Origin: a virus
DNA length: 39,518 nt
Direction: 5' to 3' (one strand)
Virus record (IMG/VR): IMGVR_UViG_3300036804_000352
Coordinates: 1-39,518 of that record
Below are positions 1-7,350 of the stretch, piece by piece. Made by a program: the position numbers and the translations under genes. The stretch's first letter is position 1. Each line of letters opens with the position of its first letter. The notes below the pieces were generated by a model, which worked only from the letters and a program-made list of their open reading frames with translations, was not told the DNA's origin and searched no databases.

Positions 1-336
1 ATGAGGAAAACACTGCTTGCCTGTGTGTTGCTGACCTTATCGGCCAGCAGCTTTGCGGCGCCCCAGCTTGAGACGATCAGCCGTTTGCAATACGGCAAAG
101 CCTGGGCCTTTACCCGCGAAGAAGTCATGCTGCAATGCCGTCCCGGTAATGCGCTGTATGTGATCAACGACAGCACGCTGGCGCAATATCCTCTTAATGA
201 CGTCGCCAGAGAGCAGGTCAAAAACCATCAGGTTCAGGCCGTGCCGCTGGAGAAAATCTGGCTGGATGATCCGCAGAATCCGGGACAAAAAATGAGTCTC
301 GCGCCATTTATTGCCAAAGCGCAGTCGCTCTGTTGA
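1..336 (+). CDS. yebY: YebY family (DUF2511) secreted protein, host gene
   Basis: A 111-residue protein with a clear cleavable signal peptide (MRK, hydrophobic core to about residue 18, cut near SFA-AP), so it is probably periplasmic. Length and the pattern of an early Cys in the mature part (LQCRPG) with a C-terminal Cys match the YebY/DUF2511 family, which in Escherichia lies in the yobA-yebZ-yebY copper-related cluster. No enzymatic function is established. It is chromosomal, not phage: the next feature is the sRNA gene sdsR, its usual neighbour. The window opens on the start codon, so any upstream operon partner is not visible. Confidence 0.85.
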   Translation: MRKTLLACVLLTLSASSFAAPQLETISRLQYGKAWAFTREEVMLQCRPGNALYVINDSTLAQYPLNDVAREQVKNHQVQAVPLEKIWLDDPQNPGQKMSLAPFIAKAQSLC

Positions 337-464
337 GTCGCCGTGCAGCCGATAAATGACTGATGTTAACCCCATGTTTTGCGTATGTTGTCACACAATG
401 AAAATAATACATCATTGTTATTATCACTATGTTTCAAACTGGGTGGAAATTAGTCATGCGTCGT

Positions 465-471
465 CTACTCT
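465..471 (+). promoter_or_regulatory. -10 element of the sdsR promoter
   Basis: CTACTCT lies seven bases before the inferred SdsR start at 479. A C-rich extended -10 (CTACACT in Escherichia sdsR) is typical of sigma-S promoters. The sigma-S dependence is inferred from the known E. coli sdsR promoter, not shown here. Confidence 0.6.
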
Positions 472-478
472 TTAAGTT

Positions 479-582
479 GTACGGCTTAACCGCCTGCATT
501 AATGCCAACTTTTAGCGCACGGCTCTCTCCCAAGAGCCATTTCCCTAGACCGAATATAGGAATCGTATTCGGTCTTTTTTTT
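479..582 (+). ncRNA. sdsR: SdsR (RyeB) small regulatory RNA
   Basis: The segment reproduces the SdsR RNA of enterobacteria: the CTGCATTAATGCCAAC block, TTTTAGCGCACGGCTCTCTC, CCAAGAGCCATTTCCC, and the terminator stem GACCGAATA/TATTCGGTC (548-556 with 566-574) followed by eight T. The length of 104 nt equals the E. coli RNA. SdsR is an Hfq-binding, sigma-S-driven RNA that represses several mRNAs in stationary phase. The RNA is complete, so the prophage, which begins directly after the terminator, restored or spared the 3' end. In E. coli an antisense RNA, SraC/RyeA, covers this locus from the other strand. Its promoter side is replaced here by phage DNA. Confidence 0.92.
548..582 (+). terminator. 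SdsR intrinsic terminator and presumed attL core
   Basis: A 9-bp stem (548-556 with 566-574) is followed by a run of eight T (575-582 with the flanking C/T). It is the last recognisably host sequence before phage DNA. Tyrosine integrases often use such RNA-gene 3' ends as attB, so the identity core is expected in this hairpin. The exact core cannot be set because the attR copy is outside the window. Confidence 0.7.
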
Positions 583-593
583 GTCTGTTTTTC

Positions 594-626
594 AAAACAA
601 TCACTTATAGTAAAAACAATCACTTA
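594..626. repeat. Direct repeat beside attL, candidate integrase arm sites
   Basis: AAAACAATCACTTA occurs at 594-607 and again at 613-626, 19 bp start to start, between the SdsR terminator and the end of int. Short direct repeats next to the core are the usual form of arm-type binding sites of P2-like integrases. Function is inferred from position. Confidence 0.55.
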
Positions 627-650
627 GGCTGATTTCACTTACCCTCAATG

Positions 651-1706
651 TTACTCATTTGGATTCCCCATCGCCATTTTATCGCCACTGATTTGAGCCA
701 GCGGATTCAGGTGGATAGCGTCTTCCAGGTGATCCGGAGCAAAGTGCGCGTATCGCATAGTGACCCGGATATCGGAGTGCCCGAGGATGCGTTGTAGCAC
801 GATGATGTTGCCACCGGCCATCATGAAATGGCTGGCGAACGTATGCCGCAGAACGTGCGTCATCTGACCTTCCGGCAGTTCGATGCCGGCCAGCCTGATC
901 ACTCGATAAAACTGCTTATAGCAGGGTGAGAAGGGCGCGCCTTTACGGGCGATCAGTTCATCATAGAGGGGGCGGGCGAGGGGAACGGTACGGTTCTTTT
1001 TACCTTTGGTATTGATAAAGGTGAGTTTGTACGGGGAAATCTGCGAGCTTTTGATTTTGGCAGCCTCGTTCCAGCGTGCGCCGGTCGAAAGGCAGACTTT
1101 AACAATAAGCGTTAATTCGTCATTTCCATGCTGTTCGCAGGCGGCCATGAGCAGCAGGATTTGTTCCTGAGTCAGCCATGCCATCTCACGTTCCGGCTGA
1201 TCAAACTCGCGGATATTCTCGAGAGGGTTAGGTAGCGACCATTCCCCCAGGCGTTTCAACTCATTGAACACCGCCCGCAGAAAAGCATGTTCACAGTTCA
1301 CCGTACCGGTGGAAACTTTACGGGTCGCCAGACTGGTACTGTAACCATTATCAATTTCGCCACGCAGCCGCTGATCACGATAGTGTGCCCAGTCCTTCGG
1401 GGTGATCATGCTGGCTATGGGGTCACCCATTCCCGCGCTGATAATCCTTAGTTTTCCCAGTCGTCCCTTTTTATCATTCAGAGAGCAGCCGTGCAGGCTG
1501 TACCAGAGATCGACCAGTTCGCTCAGCTTCCGCCGGTCTTCCTTCTCGCCCAGCCACGGTTTGTTCTTTGCCTGATCCATGGTGTAAGTTTCAAAGGCAA
1601 CGGCTTCACCTTTGGTATCAAACTGCCTGCGGCATCGCTTACCTCCACTCCCGTTCGGGTAGCACTCACATAACCATTTACCGGTAGACAGCTTTCTTAC
1701 ACTCAT
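651..1706 (-). CDS. int: Tyrosine recombinase, P2-type integrase
   Basis: A 351-residue integrase that inserts and excises the prophage at the sdsR 3' end. With the extra GTG codon at 1709 counted as residue 1, the catalytic set is complete: R212 (STGARW), K235 near the beta-hairpin (NTKGKKNR), H285-x-x-R288 (THVLRHTFASHF), H311 (LGHSDIR) and nucleophile Y320 (MRYAHFAP). The N-terminal part (GKRCRRQFDTKGEAVAFE) is the arm-binding domain seen in P2 Int. The ATG at 1706 is preferred because AAGGAGG stands just upstream. Its 3' end faces SdsR with no terminator in between. A LexA box overlaps its promoter. In P2, int lies next to the repressor gene; here it lies beside ogr, on the other side of att. 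Confidence 0.93.
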   Translation of the reverse strand: MSVRKLSTGKWLCECYPNGSGGKRCRRQFDTKGEAVAFETYTMDQAKNKPWLGEKEDRRKLSELVDLWYSLHGCSLNDKKGRLGKLRIISAGMGDPIASMITPKDWAHYRDQRLRGEIDNGYSTSLATRKVSTGTVNCEHAFLRAVFNELKRLGEWSLPNPLENIREFDQPEREMAWLTQEQILLLMAACEQHGNDELTLIVKVCLSTGARWNEAAKIKSSQISPYKLTFINTKGKKNRTVPLARPLYDELIARKGAPFSPCYKQFYRVIRLAGIELPEGQMTHVLRHTFASHFMMAGGNIIVLQRILGHSDIRVTMRYAHFAPDHLEDAIHLNPLAQISGDKMAMGNPNE

Positions 1707-1735
1707 CACATCCTCCTTTTTGAGAATGTGAATAT

Positions 1736-1755
1736 TACTGTATATAAAAACAGTG
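1736..1755 (-). promoter_or_regulatory. LexA (SOS) box inside the int promoter
   Basis: TACTGTATATAAAAACAGTG contains CTG-N10-CAG (1738-1753) and differs from the E. coli consensus TACTGTATATATATACAGTA at few positions. On the minus strand a -35-like TTTACA and a -10-like TAATAT, 16 bp apart, flank it, so bound LexA would sit between the two promoter elements 30 bp before the int start codon. The plus-strand gene at 1913 is about 160 bp away and less likely to be the target. Confidence 0.75.
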
Positions 1756-1868
1756 TAAATGTTTGATTTAGTCAGTCGTATACATGCAAGGTTAGCAACC
1801 GATTGGTTTGTCTAAGCAAATATCTTTGGAAAGGTTTCGGCGGAAACGGTGAAATTTTAATGTCAGGT

Positions 1869-1888
1869 TGTTAAGATTAGTCTTAACA
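1869..1888. promoter_or_regulatory. Perfect palindrome upstream of the secreted-protein gene
   Basis: TGTTAAGA-TTAG-TCTTAACA has 8-bp arms and a 4-bp spacer, 24 bp before the ATG at 1913. It could be an operator for a dimeric repressor or an RNA hairpin in the leader. The regulator is unknown. Confidence 0.5.
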
Positions 1889-1912
1889 GTTTGCTTTCAC
1901 TATAAGGACTTA

Positions 1913-2281
1913 ATGATGAAGTTTGTTCTGGGATTTGCTGCTTTAGTGCTTCCGTTTGCCGTGAGTGCTGCATTTGTCAACCCTATGGAATTCGATGGTT
2001 CCGAAGCGCAAAAACAAGAAGTAATTGAATACATCAAGGCGAGGGTGAAGGCTGATTACTGTGATGGTGCCGTTAAGATGTGCCAACCAACAACGCTTCG
2101 TATGATGGAAAAGCAAAATCTGGCCGCTTTTAAAAATCTGACCAAAGCCAAAAATAAAGAAATATTAGATAGGGTTATTGGGGATTATTGTGAAGGTGCG
2201 GTTAATATGTGCACTTACGCGACTCTGGATATGATGTACAAACAAAATCTGAAAGCCAGCGGTGAGCAACTTAGTTGGTGA
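1913..2281 (+). CDS. Small secreted protein with tandem Cys-containing repeats
   Basis: A 122-residue protein with a signal peptide (residues 1 to about 19, MMKFVLGFAALVLPF... VSA-A). The mature part is a tandem duplication: residues 43-70 and 86-112 share DYC[D/E]GAV[K/N]MC, then [T/A]TL.MM.KQNL. Each copy has two Cys seven residues apart (C50/C57, C93/C100), suggesting disulphides in the periplasm. The start at 1913 (or 1916) is chosen for AAGGA six to seven bases upstream; the longer reading from 1868 would bury the signal peptide. It lies between int and ogr, has its own palindromic leader and terminator, and runs against its neighbours, which is the pattern of an independently expressed lysogenic-conversion gene. 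I do not recognise a named family and assign no function. Confidence 0.75.
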   Translation: MMKFVLGFAALVLPFAVSAAFVNPMEFDGSEAQKQEVIEYIKARVKADYCDGAVKMCQPTTLRMMEKQNLAAFKNLTKAKNKEILDRVIGDYCEGAVNMCTYATLDMMYKQNLKASGEQLSW

Positions 2282-2292
2282 TCATGAATGTT

Positions 2293-2319
2293 AAGAAACC
2301 CGCCATTGGCGGGTTTCTT
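2293..2319. terminator. Bidirectional intrinsic terminator
   Basis: A perfect 12-bp stem, AAGAAACCCGCC (2293-2304) and GGCGGGTTTCTT (2308-2319), with a 3-base loop. On the plus strand GTTTT follows and it ends the secreted-protein gene (stop at 2281). On the minus strand it lies 4 bases after the ogr stop codon. Confidence 0.85.
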
Positions 2320-2322
2320 GTT

Positions 2323-2544
2323 TTAATGCATCTGCAAAGATTGTTGCTGATGTTTATCCGGATGCAACTGAACAGCATGAACGGTGCCGGGTTCAACAAT
2401 AATGTCAGCAATAGACTCATGGGTTTTAAACGTGCAACTGCAATTAATATTCTGACACTGGTGATAACGTTCTTTGGTGTTAAGGCTCAGATAACGGCTG
2501 GAACGGGCGTGTGCTGCGTGCTGGCATTTCGGGCAGTGCATCAT
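2323..2544 (-). CDS. ogr: Ogr/Delta zinc-finger late transcription activator
   Basis: A 73-residue protein nearly superimposable on P2 Ogr: MHCPKCQHAAHARSSRY, TKERYHQCQNINCSCTF and EPGTVHAVQLHP. The zinc ligands are C4-x2-C7 and C30-x4-C35. Ogr contacts the alpha subunit of host RNA polymerase and switches on the four late promoters; candidate binding sites are annotated at FI, V and O/P. The ATG ATG pair at 2544/2541 is chosen because GGTG lies just upstream and P2 Ogr begins there; the reading can extend to 2556. In P2, ogr follows D closely. Here fosA, in the opposite orientation, separates them, so ogr needs its own promoter or long readthrough from D across fosA. Confidence 0.93.
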   Translation of the reverse strand: MMHCPKCQHAAHARSSRYLSLNTKERYHQCQNINCSCTFKTHESIADIIVEPGTVHAVQLHPDKHQQQSLQMH

Positions 2545-2685
2545 AATAATCACCATGTAATCATTTTTAATCAGATGCGGTCATTGTATGTTATCGCGTT
2601 CAGCATACATCTTAAATTACAGTGATTTACACTCTTCAAAATCTTGGTAATTCAAGAGAACTCAATCAAATCAAAAGGGGGAGTT

Positions 2686-3087
2686 ATGCTATCCGGATTG
2701 AATCACCTCACTCTCGCGGTCAGTCATTTACCGCGCAGTTTTAGTTTCTATGTAGATGTTCTTGGTTTTATGCCTCGGGCTAAATGGGCGAGAGGGGCTT
2801 ACCTGTCACTTGGTGACCTGTGGTTATGTTTATCCTTAGACACTTCCATTGACCCCAAGACGGATTACACTCATTACGCCTTTACTATCGAATCAGCCGA
2901 CATGCCGTCATTTCGAGAGAAAATACGGCATGCCGGTGTTGTCGAGTGGAAAAATGATAAGAGTGAAGGGGAGTCAATTTACTTTCTCGATCCGGATGGC
3001 CATCAGTTAGAAGTTCATTGTGGTGATCTTGAAAGCCGGCTCCGTTCCTGCAAAGAAAGCCCATACGATGAAATGGAATTCTTCTGA
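2686..3087 (+). CDS. fosA: FosA-type fosfomycin glutathione transferase
   Basis: A 133-residue vicinal-oxygen-chelate (glyoxalase fold) enzyme that opens the fosfomycin epoxide with glutathione, a cytoplasmic Mn2+/K+ dependent dimer in known FosA proteins. The family residues are present: metal ligands H7 (LNHLTLAV), H63 (TDYTHYAF) and E109 (GHQLEVHCGDL), T9, and the K+ loop/phosphonate motif KNDKSEGES (89-97) followed by YFLDPDGH. The ATG at 2686 is chosen for the AAGGGGG site and the canonical FosA N-terminus; the frame extends to 2644 without a good ribosome site. It sits between ogr and D on the opposite strand, 15 bp from the end of D. That marks it as cargo inserted into the late region, presumably with its own promoter. 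Confidence 0.88.
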   Translation: MLSGLNHLTLAVSHLPRSFSFYVDVLGFMPRAKWARGAYLSLGDLWLCLSLDTSIDPKTDYTHYAFTIESADMPSFREKIRHAGVVEWKNDKSEGESIYFLDPDGHQLEVHCGDLESRLRSCKESPYDEMEFF

Positions 3088-3102
3088 TGTGAGTGGCTCA
3101 GG

Positions 3103-4257
3103 TTAGCTGTTTTCCGTCGCCTCATAACTCACATCCGACAGCAACACCTCAAGATTCAACGTCGTCACAAATCCACTGCCGCCCAGGCTGTGTGTCACCT
3201 TGCTGATTATCCAGGGCTGCGCGTCGATCACTGATTTAAAGCCGGACACGGCCACCGGCGTCTCAGGGAATAAATCAGCCCGCCCGCGTGCCAGGGAGAT
3301 AGAGAACTCCGCGACACCGCGCTGGAGTTTGTCCCATTTCGCCTGGGCTGCCCGCATGGCGGCCTTTTGCGTGGCGTAGATGGTGGTGAGGGTAAACACG
3401 TTTTCATCGCTGCCCGCCAGATAATCCCCTTCCTTCGCCTCCGGCGTTTTCTGCACCTTCGCGCTGGTCTTTTTTGCCTTCGGGTGTTGCAGGGCGCGCA
3501 GGTACTGCACTTTCTTTTTCCGCTGAACCTTCACCTTTTTCGGCTTCGGGTCTTTGGTATGCAGCCAGCTTGCCCACACGCCGGTATAAGCCCCACGGTC
3601 AGCAATATTGAACGTGTGCCCGTCGCCGTCGCTGCGGACAATGGTCATCTGCGGGATAGGCTTACCACTGGCCGTCTTTGCCGCGCCTGGTTTGATAAAC
3701 AACAAATTACCGGCCTTAATGGCGACAACCGCGCCGTTCAGCTCCGCCAGACGGGTGATAAATTTCGCGTCCGTTTCCTGAGTCTGGTCGATATGCGATA
3801 CCGGCACACCCCTGAAAGGTTCTGCAACCGCGGGCTTGAGGTTGTTGCGCGCCGCCACGGCGGACACCACCGCCTCCAGCTTGGTGTCGTGATAAGAGAT
3901 ATCGCGGCGGGAATTCAGGCTGCCGCGATAGTCCGCACTTCGGGCGCGGAGGGTCAGCGTGTCCGGCGTTCCGCGATGCTCCACCTCATCCACGGTAAAG
4001 TCGCCTTTGTTCGTCAGTGCCTGACCTTTCCAGCCGAGCGCGATATTAATCACCGCGCCGCGTGGCGGCATGTCCAGCAGGCCGTCGGTGTCGCTCAGCT
4101 CGATGTCGAGCTGGTCAGCCTCAAAGCCACGGTTGTCCGTGAGCGTCAGCGAAATCAGCCGGTTGCTGACGTCCTGCGTGATGTCCTTCTCGCCGACGGT
4201 CACCGTGAAGTCCGGCGCAAACAGCGCACCGGCTCCGATGGTCATATCCGTAATCAC
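3103..4257 (-). CDS. D: Late control / tail hub protein D
   Basis: A 384-residue homologue of P2 gpD, the baseplate hub at the tail tip (phage late control D / gp27-like fold). The N-terminus TVGEKDITQDVSNRLISLTLTD and the central FRGVPVSHIDQTQETDAKF are characteristic. A Lys-rich linker (KKVKVQRKKKVQ, around residue 242) is usual in the family. The start codon overlaps the U stop by 4 bp, so the genes are translationally coupled. It is last in the FI-FII-E-T-U-D operon. Confidence 0.93.
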   Translation of the reverse strand: MITDMTIGAGALFAPDFTVTVGEKDITQDVSNRLISLTLTDNRGFEADQLDIELSDTDGLLDMPPRGAVINIALGWKGQALTNKGDFTVDEVEHRGTPDTLTLRARSADYRGSLNSRRDISYHDTKLEAVVSAVAARNNLKPAVAEPFRGVPVSHIDQTQETDAKFITRLAELNGAVVAIKAGNLLFIKPGAAKTASGKPIPQMTIVRSDGDGHTFNIADRGAYTGVWASWLHTKDPKPKKVKVQRKKKVQYLRALQHPKAKKTSAKVQKTPEAKEGDYLAGSDENVFTLTTIYATQKAAMRAAQAKWDKLQRGVAEFSISLARGRADLFPETPVAVSGFKSVIDAQPWIISKVTHSLGGSGFVTTLNLEVLLSDVSYEATENS

Positions 4258-4724
4258 AGTAAACCTCCCAGCTGGCCGGTTAAACCACCGGCCTGATCCA
4301 GCAGCCCGTCGGCCTGGGCTTTCATGTCGCCGAACATCGCCGCCAGGGATTCATCCACGCGGGTCAGCGTCAGCGTGAACTCAATCCGGCGAGCGGCACC
4401 GTTGGAAAAATGCTCCGTATGGGTTTCGCTGACGCTGTTCACCACGAACATCCCGTAAATGGTGCCGCTGCCTTCCAGCAACGGCCACGCCTTGCCCTCG
4501 TCAGCCATCAGGTTCAGTGCCATCAGCGACAGCTTTCCGCCGGTGATTTCCGGCATCAGCACGCCGGACAGGGTAATTTTCTCCTCATTCACGCCGAGGA
4601 ACTGCGGCAGAGGACGCAGGCCGACGCGGTTATTCGCAGGCCAGCGGTAATCGACATCGCGCTGCAAACTTTGATAGGGGACGGTCTGCAACTGAAACAC
4701 AAACAGTCCGAGCGTTAACATCAT
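4254..4724 (-). CDS. U: Tail protein U
   Basis: A 156-residue homologue of P2 gpU (P2_phage_GpU). The family hallmark LGLFVFQLQTVPYQSLQRD is at the N-terminus. It acts in tail-tip/terminator assembly. It begins 12 bp after the T stop and overlaps D by 4 bp. Confidence 0.92.
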   Translation of the reverse strand: MMLTLGLFVFQLQTVPYQSLQRDVDYRWPANNRVGLRPLPQFLGVNEEKITLSGVLMPEITGGKLSLMALNLMADEGKAWPLLEGSGTIYGMFVVNSVSETHTEHFSNGAARRIEFTLTLTRVDESLAAMFGDMKAQADGLLDQAGGLTGQLGGLL

Positions 4725-4736
4725 GCGTACATCTCC

Positions 4737-7175
4737 TTAATCGTTATCCATGCGGGAACGTTGCTGTGCGGCGCGGGCGCGGTCACGGGCTTCCAGTTCG
4801 GCGCGGATCTGTTTGCTGGCATCCGCACCGCCCAGGGCATTCCCCGCTGAAATCTGGTAGGTGTGCGTGCTGCGGTCAACATAACTGCTGCCGCCACCGG
4901 CGGACACCGGCACATATGCCCCGCCGAGGGCGTTACCTGGCGGCAGTGTCAGCGGATCCTGTCCCGCAGCGGCGGCGTTATGCGCTTTGCTGGCGTTCTT
5001 ATCCAGATCTGCCGATTCATCCTTGATGATGCCGAGCTTCTCCAGCAGCCAGTCCACACCCGAACGCAGTTTGTTGAACGCCTGCAGCGGCGCGGTCAGC
5101 GCATTGGCGATGGCCTGCCCGAACATCACGCCGGTGTCTTTGCAGCTATTCAGCGTTTCCTGCGTGGATTTCACCGGTTCAATCAGGTCTTTGAACCACT
5201 GCCAGAGTATTTTCAGCTTGTCCCCAAGCCAGTCAAACACCGGCTTAAGCGGCGCAAACATCTCTTTTACCGGCTCGAATGCCACCCCCAGCCCTTCGAT
5301 CACACCCGCAAAGAAGGCGCTGATCGGTTCCCAGTATTTGCGGATAAGCAGCGCACCGGCGACGATGGCGACACCGACGGCAACAATCGGCCATGTCAGC
5401 CCACCGATCACCGTCGCAATCGCACCGCCCACGGTGCCGAGGATTGTCCAGAGCATGCTGGCGGCGGCAACGATCAGATTGATACCGCTGATAACCGGTC
5501 CCGCCACCAGACCAAACACGCCGAGCGCACCGATAATCAGCAGCGCACCGCCCGCAATCTTGCCGAGCGTGGTCGCCAGGGCTTTATTGTTCACAATCCA
5601 CTTATCCAGTTTCAGCACGTAGCCGGTGGCGGTCTGCACCAGTTTGCGCAGTGACGAATCCTGCTGATCGAACAGGTCAGTCCCTACCGCCTCATAGGCT
5701 GACTGAAATTCTTTAAAGTCGCCGCCGAGGTTGTCCTGCATCACTGCCACCAGCGCCTCTGTTTTACCGTCCGAGGTTTTCAGCGCCTGGCTGAGCTGGT
5801 CGAGCTTGCCGGATGAGGCATCCCCCATCAGCACCGCCGCCGCCGAGCTGGCTTCCTCGCCAAAGATGGCTTTCATGTACTGCGCACGCTGCGACGAACC
5901 GAGCTTGTTTTTCTCAAAGCTCTTTTGCATTTCTTTCAGAATGGTAAACAGCGGGCGCATGTTGCCTTTGCTGTCCGCCGTTTTCACTTTCAGTTCGCCG
6001 AGCGCGGCGGCGGCGGTGCCCGTCGGTGCCTGCAAGCGGGTAATGACCGCTCGCGCGCCGGTGCCCGCCATTGAGCCGGTGATTTTCGCATCCGCCAGGG
6101 CGGCGGCCATCGCGGCCGTTTCTTCGACGCTGATACCGGCCTGTTTCGCCACCGGCGCGGCATAGGTCATGGTGTCTGACAACCCTTCAAAGGTGGCCGC
6201 CGACTTATTCATGGCCGTTGAAAGCACGTCACCGATGTGTGACACGGTGTCATTGGTCATGCCGAACGCGGACTTCACGCCCATCAGCAGGGTGGCGTTT
6301 TCCTCCATAGTGCGCTTGTTTGCCAGGGACAAATTCAGGATGGTCGGCGTCGCTGCCAGAATGCCGTCCTTGTCCGCGCCGGATTTGGCGACGATGATCT
6401 GCGCGGCGGCGGCATCATCGGCAGACGCGGCGGTGTTGTCACCGAGCTGCCGCGCCTGGGTGCGCAAAGCAGCCATATCGGCGGAGTCTTTCGCCAGGCC
6501 GAGCGTCGCCTGCAACTCGGAGTTTTTCAGCGCAAAGTCAAAACCCGGTTTGAGCATACCGACACCGGCCACCGTGCCCGCCGTCGCAATCCCGACACCG
6601 GCGGCACCTGCGCCGGTGACGCTGCCCGCCAGTTGTGTACCGGCCTGATACCGGCCTTTCACCGCGTTGAGTTTGGCCTGCTGCGCGCTGACGCGTGCCA
6701 GGGATTCACGCTGCCGGTTGAGCTGCGTGGTGGTTTCACTGATGGAGGTTTTCAGGCGACGCTCAGAGTCAGACAGCGTGCGCGTGCTGATGCCCGCCTG
6801 GCTGAGTTCCGTGCGCTGACGCTGCACCGATTGGCGCAGCCCGTTGAACTGGGTCTGCAACTGCGCGGCGGTACGCTTCGCGGACTCCATGGCCTGCGCC
6901 TGTGCACGGGTCGGACTGGCGGTGTTTTTAAACTGGATCGCCAGCGCCGCCGCTTCCGCTTTGGCGTCTTTGAGTTTTTGACCGGTGACGGCAAGCTGTG
7001 CGCTGGATTTACGGAAGCCGTCAATTTTTCCGGCCTGCGCGTTCAGGTCTCTGAGGCTGGTCTGTGAGGTTTTAATCTCTCCGGCCAGCGCCTTACTGGC
7101 GTTCTGCACCGCTTTAAACGGGCGGGTCGCCTGGTCAACCGCCTTTAACAGCACCTCTACTTTTAAGTTACTCAC
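4737..7175 (-). CDS. T: Tail tape-measure protein T
   Basis: An 812-residue tape measure that sets tail length and is ejected with the DNA. The N-terminal 180 residues are coiled coil (repeats of LNAQ, RQRTEL, ERRLKTSISE). A TMP core domain follows (residues ~210-450), then a long hydrophobic segment (~540-615, runs of ALLIIGALGVFG and TWPIVAVGVAIVAG) expected of proteins that cross the membrane during injection. The start is GTG, overlapping the E' stop by 8 bp. Length is close to P2 gpT. Confidence 0.93.
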   Translation of the reverse strand: MSNLKVEVLLKAVDQATRPFKAVQNASKALAGEIKTSQTSLRDLNAQAGKIDGFRKSSAQLAVTGQKLKDAKAEAAALAIQFKNTASPTRAQAQAMESAKRTAAQLQTQFNGLRQSVQRQRTELSQAGISTRTLSDSERRLKTSISETTTQLNRQRESLARVSAQQAKLNAVKGRYQAGTQLAGSVTGAGAAGVGIATAGTVAGVGMLKPGFDFALKNSELQATLGLAKDSADMAALRTQARQLGDNTAASADDAAAAQIIVAKSGADKDGILAATPTILNLSLANKRTMEENATLLMGVKSAFGMTNDTVSHIGDVLSTAMNKSAATFEGLSDTMTYAAPVAKQAGISVEETAAMAAALADAKITGSMAGTGARAVITRLQAPTGTAAAALGELKVKTADSKGNMRPLFTILKEMQKSFEKNKLGSSQRAQYMKAIFGEEASSAAAVLMGDASSGKLDQLSQALKTSDGKTEALVAVMQDNLGGDFKEFQSAYEAVGTDLFDQQDSSLRKLVQTATGYVLKLDKWIVNNKALATTLGKIAGGALLIIGALGVFGLVAGPVISGINLIVAAASMLWTILGTVGGAIATVIGGLTWPIVAVGVAIVAGALLIRKYWEPISAFFAGVIEGLGVAFEPVKEMFAPLKPVFDWLGDKLKILWQWFKDLIEPVKSTQETLNSCKDTGVMFGQAIANALTAPLQAFNKLRSGVDWLLEKLGIIKDESADLDKNASKAHNAAAAGQDPLTLPPGNALGGAYVPVSAGGGSSYVDRSTHTYQISAGNALGGADASKQIRAELEARDRARAAQQRSRMDND

Positions 7176-7350
7176 TGTCGGTGGCTCCGCTGCGCTGCAT
7201 GGCCTTATGACGCCACACCAGCAGCTCGGTCAGCGTCATCGGGTTCAGTTCTGACGGCGGCCAGTGAAAGATCACCGCGACATCCGCCATCAGGTCATCA
7301 ACGGTCAGTGCCGCAGGAATGTTTACTGTTCCGACTTCGGCGATAAAAAA
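7168..7350 (-). CDS. E' reading frame of the E+E' frameshift product (tape-measure chaperone)
   Basis: Reading the -1 frame after the slippery T-TTT-TTA gives an open frame through to TAA at 7168, with a family-like sequence: VGTVNIPAALTVDDLMADVA, then VIFHWPPSELNPMTLTELL and VWRHKAMQRSG. P2 makes E+E' the same way, and analogous frameshifted pairs (lambda G/GT) chaperone the tape measure. E' has no independent start and overlaps the T start by 8 bp. Confidence 0.85.
   Translation of the reverse strand, partial: FFIAEVGTVNIPAALTVDDLMADVAVIFHWPPSELNPMTLTELLVWRHKAMQRSGATDSE

Noticed and set aside
2275-2625. Plus-strand open frame of 116 codons across ogr
   Set aside because: It is antisense to ogr, which is unmistakable by its zinc ligands and P2 identity; the frame also includes a terminator.
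3367-4296. 309-codon plus-strand frame opposite gene D
   Set aside because: High-GC antisense shadow of D; His/Arg-rich composition and no ribosome site. Similar long shadows opposite T, FI, J, N and P were rejected for the same reason.
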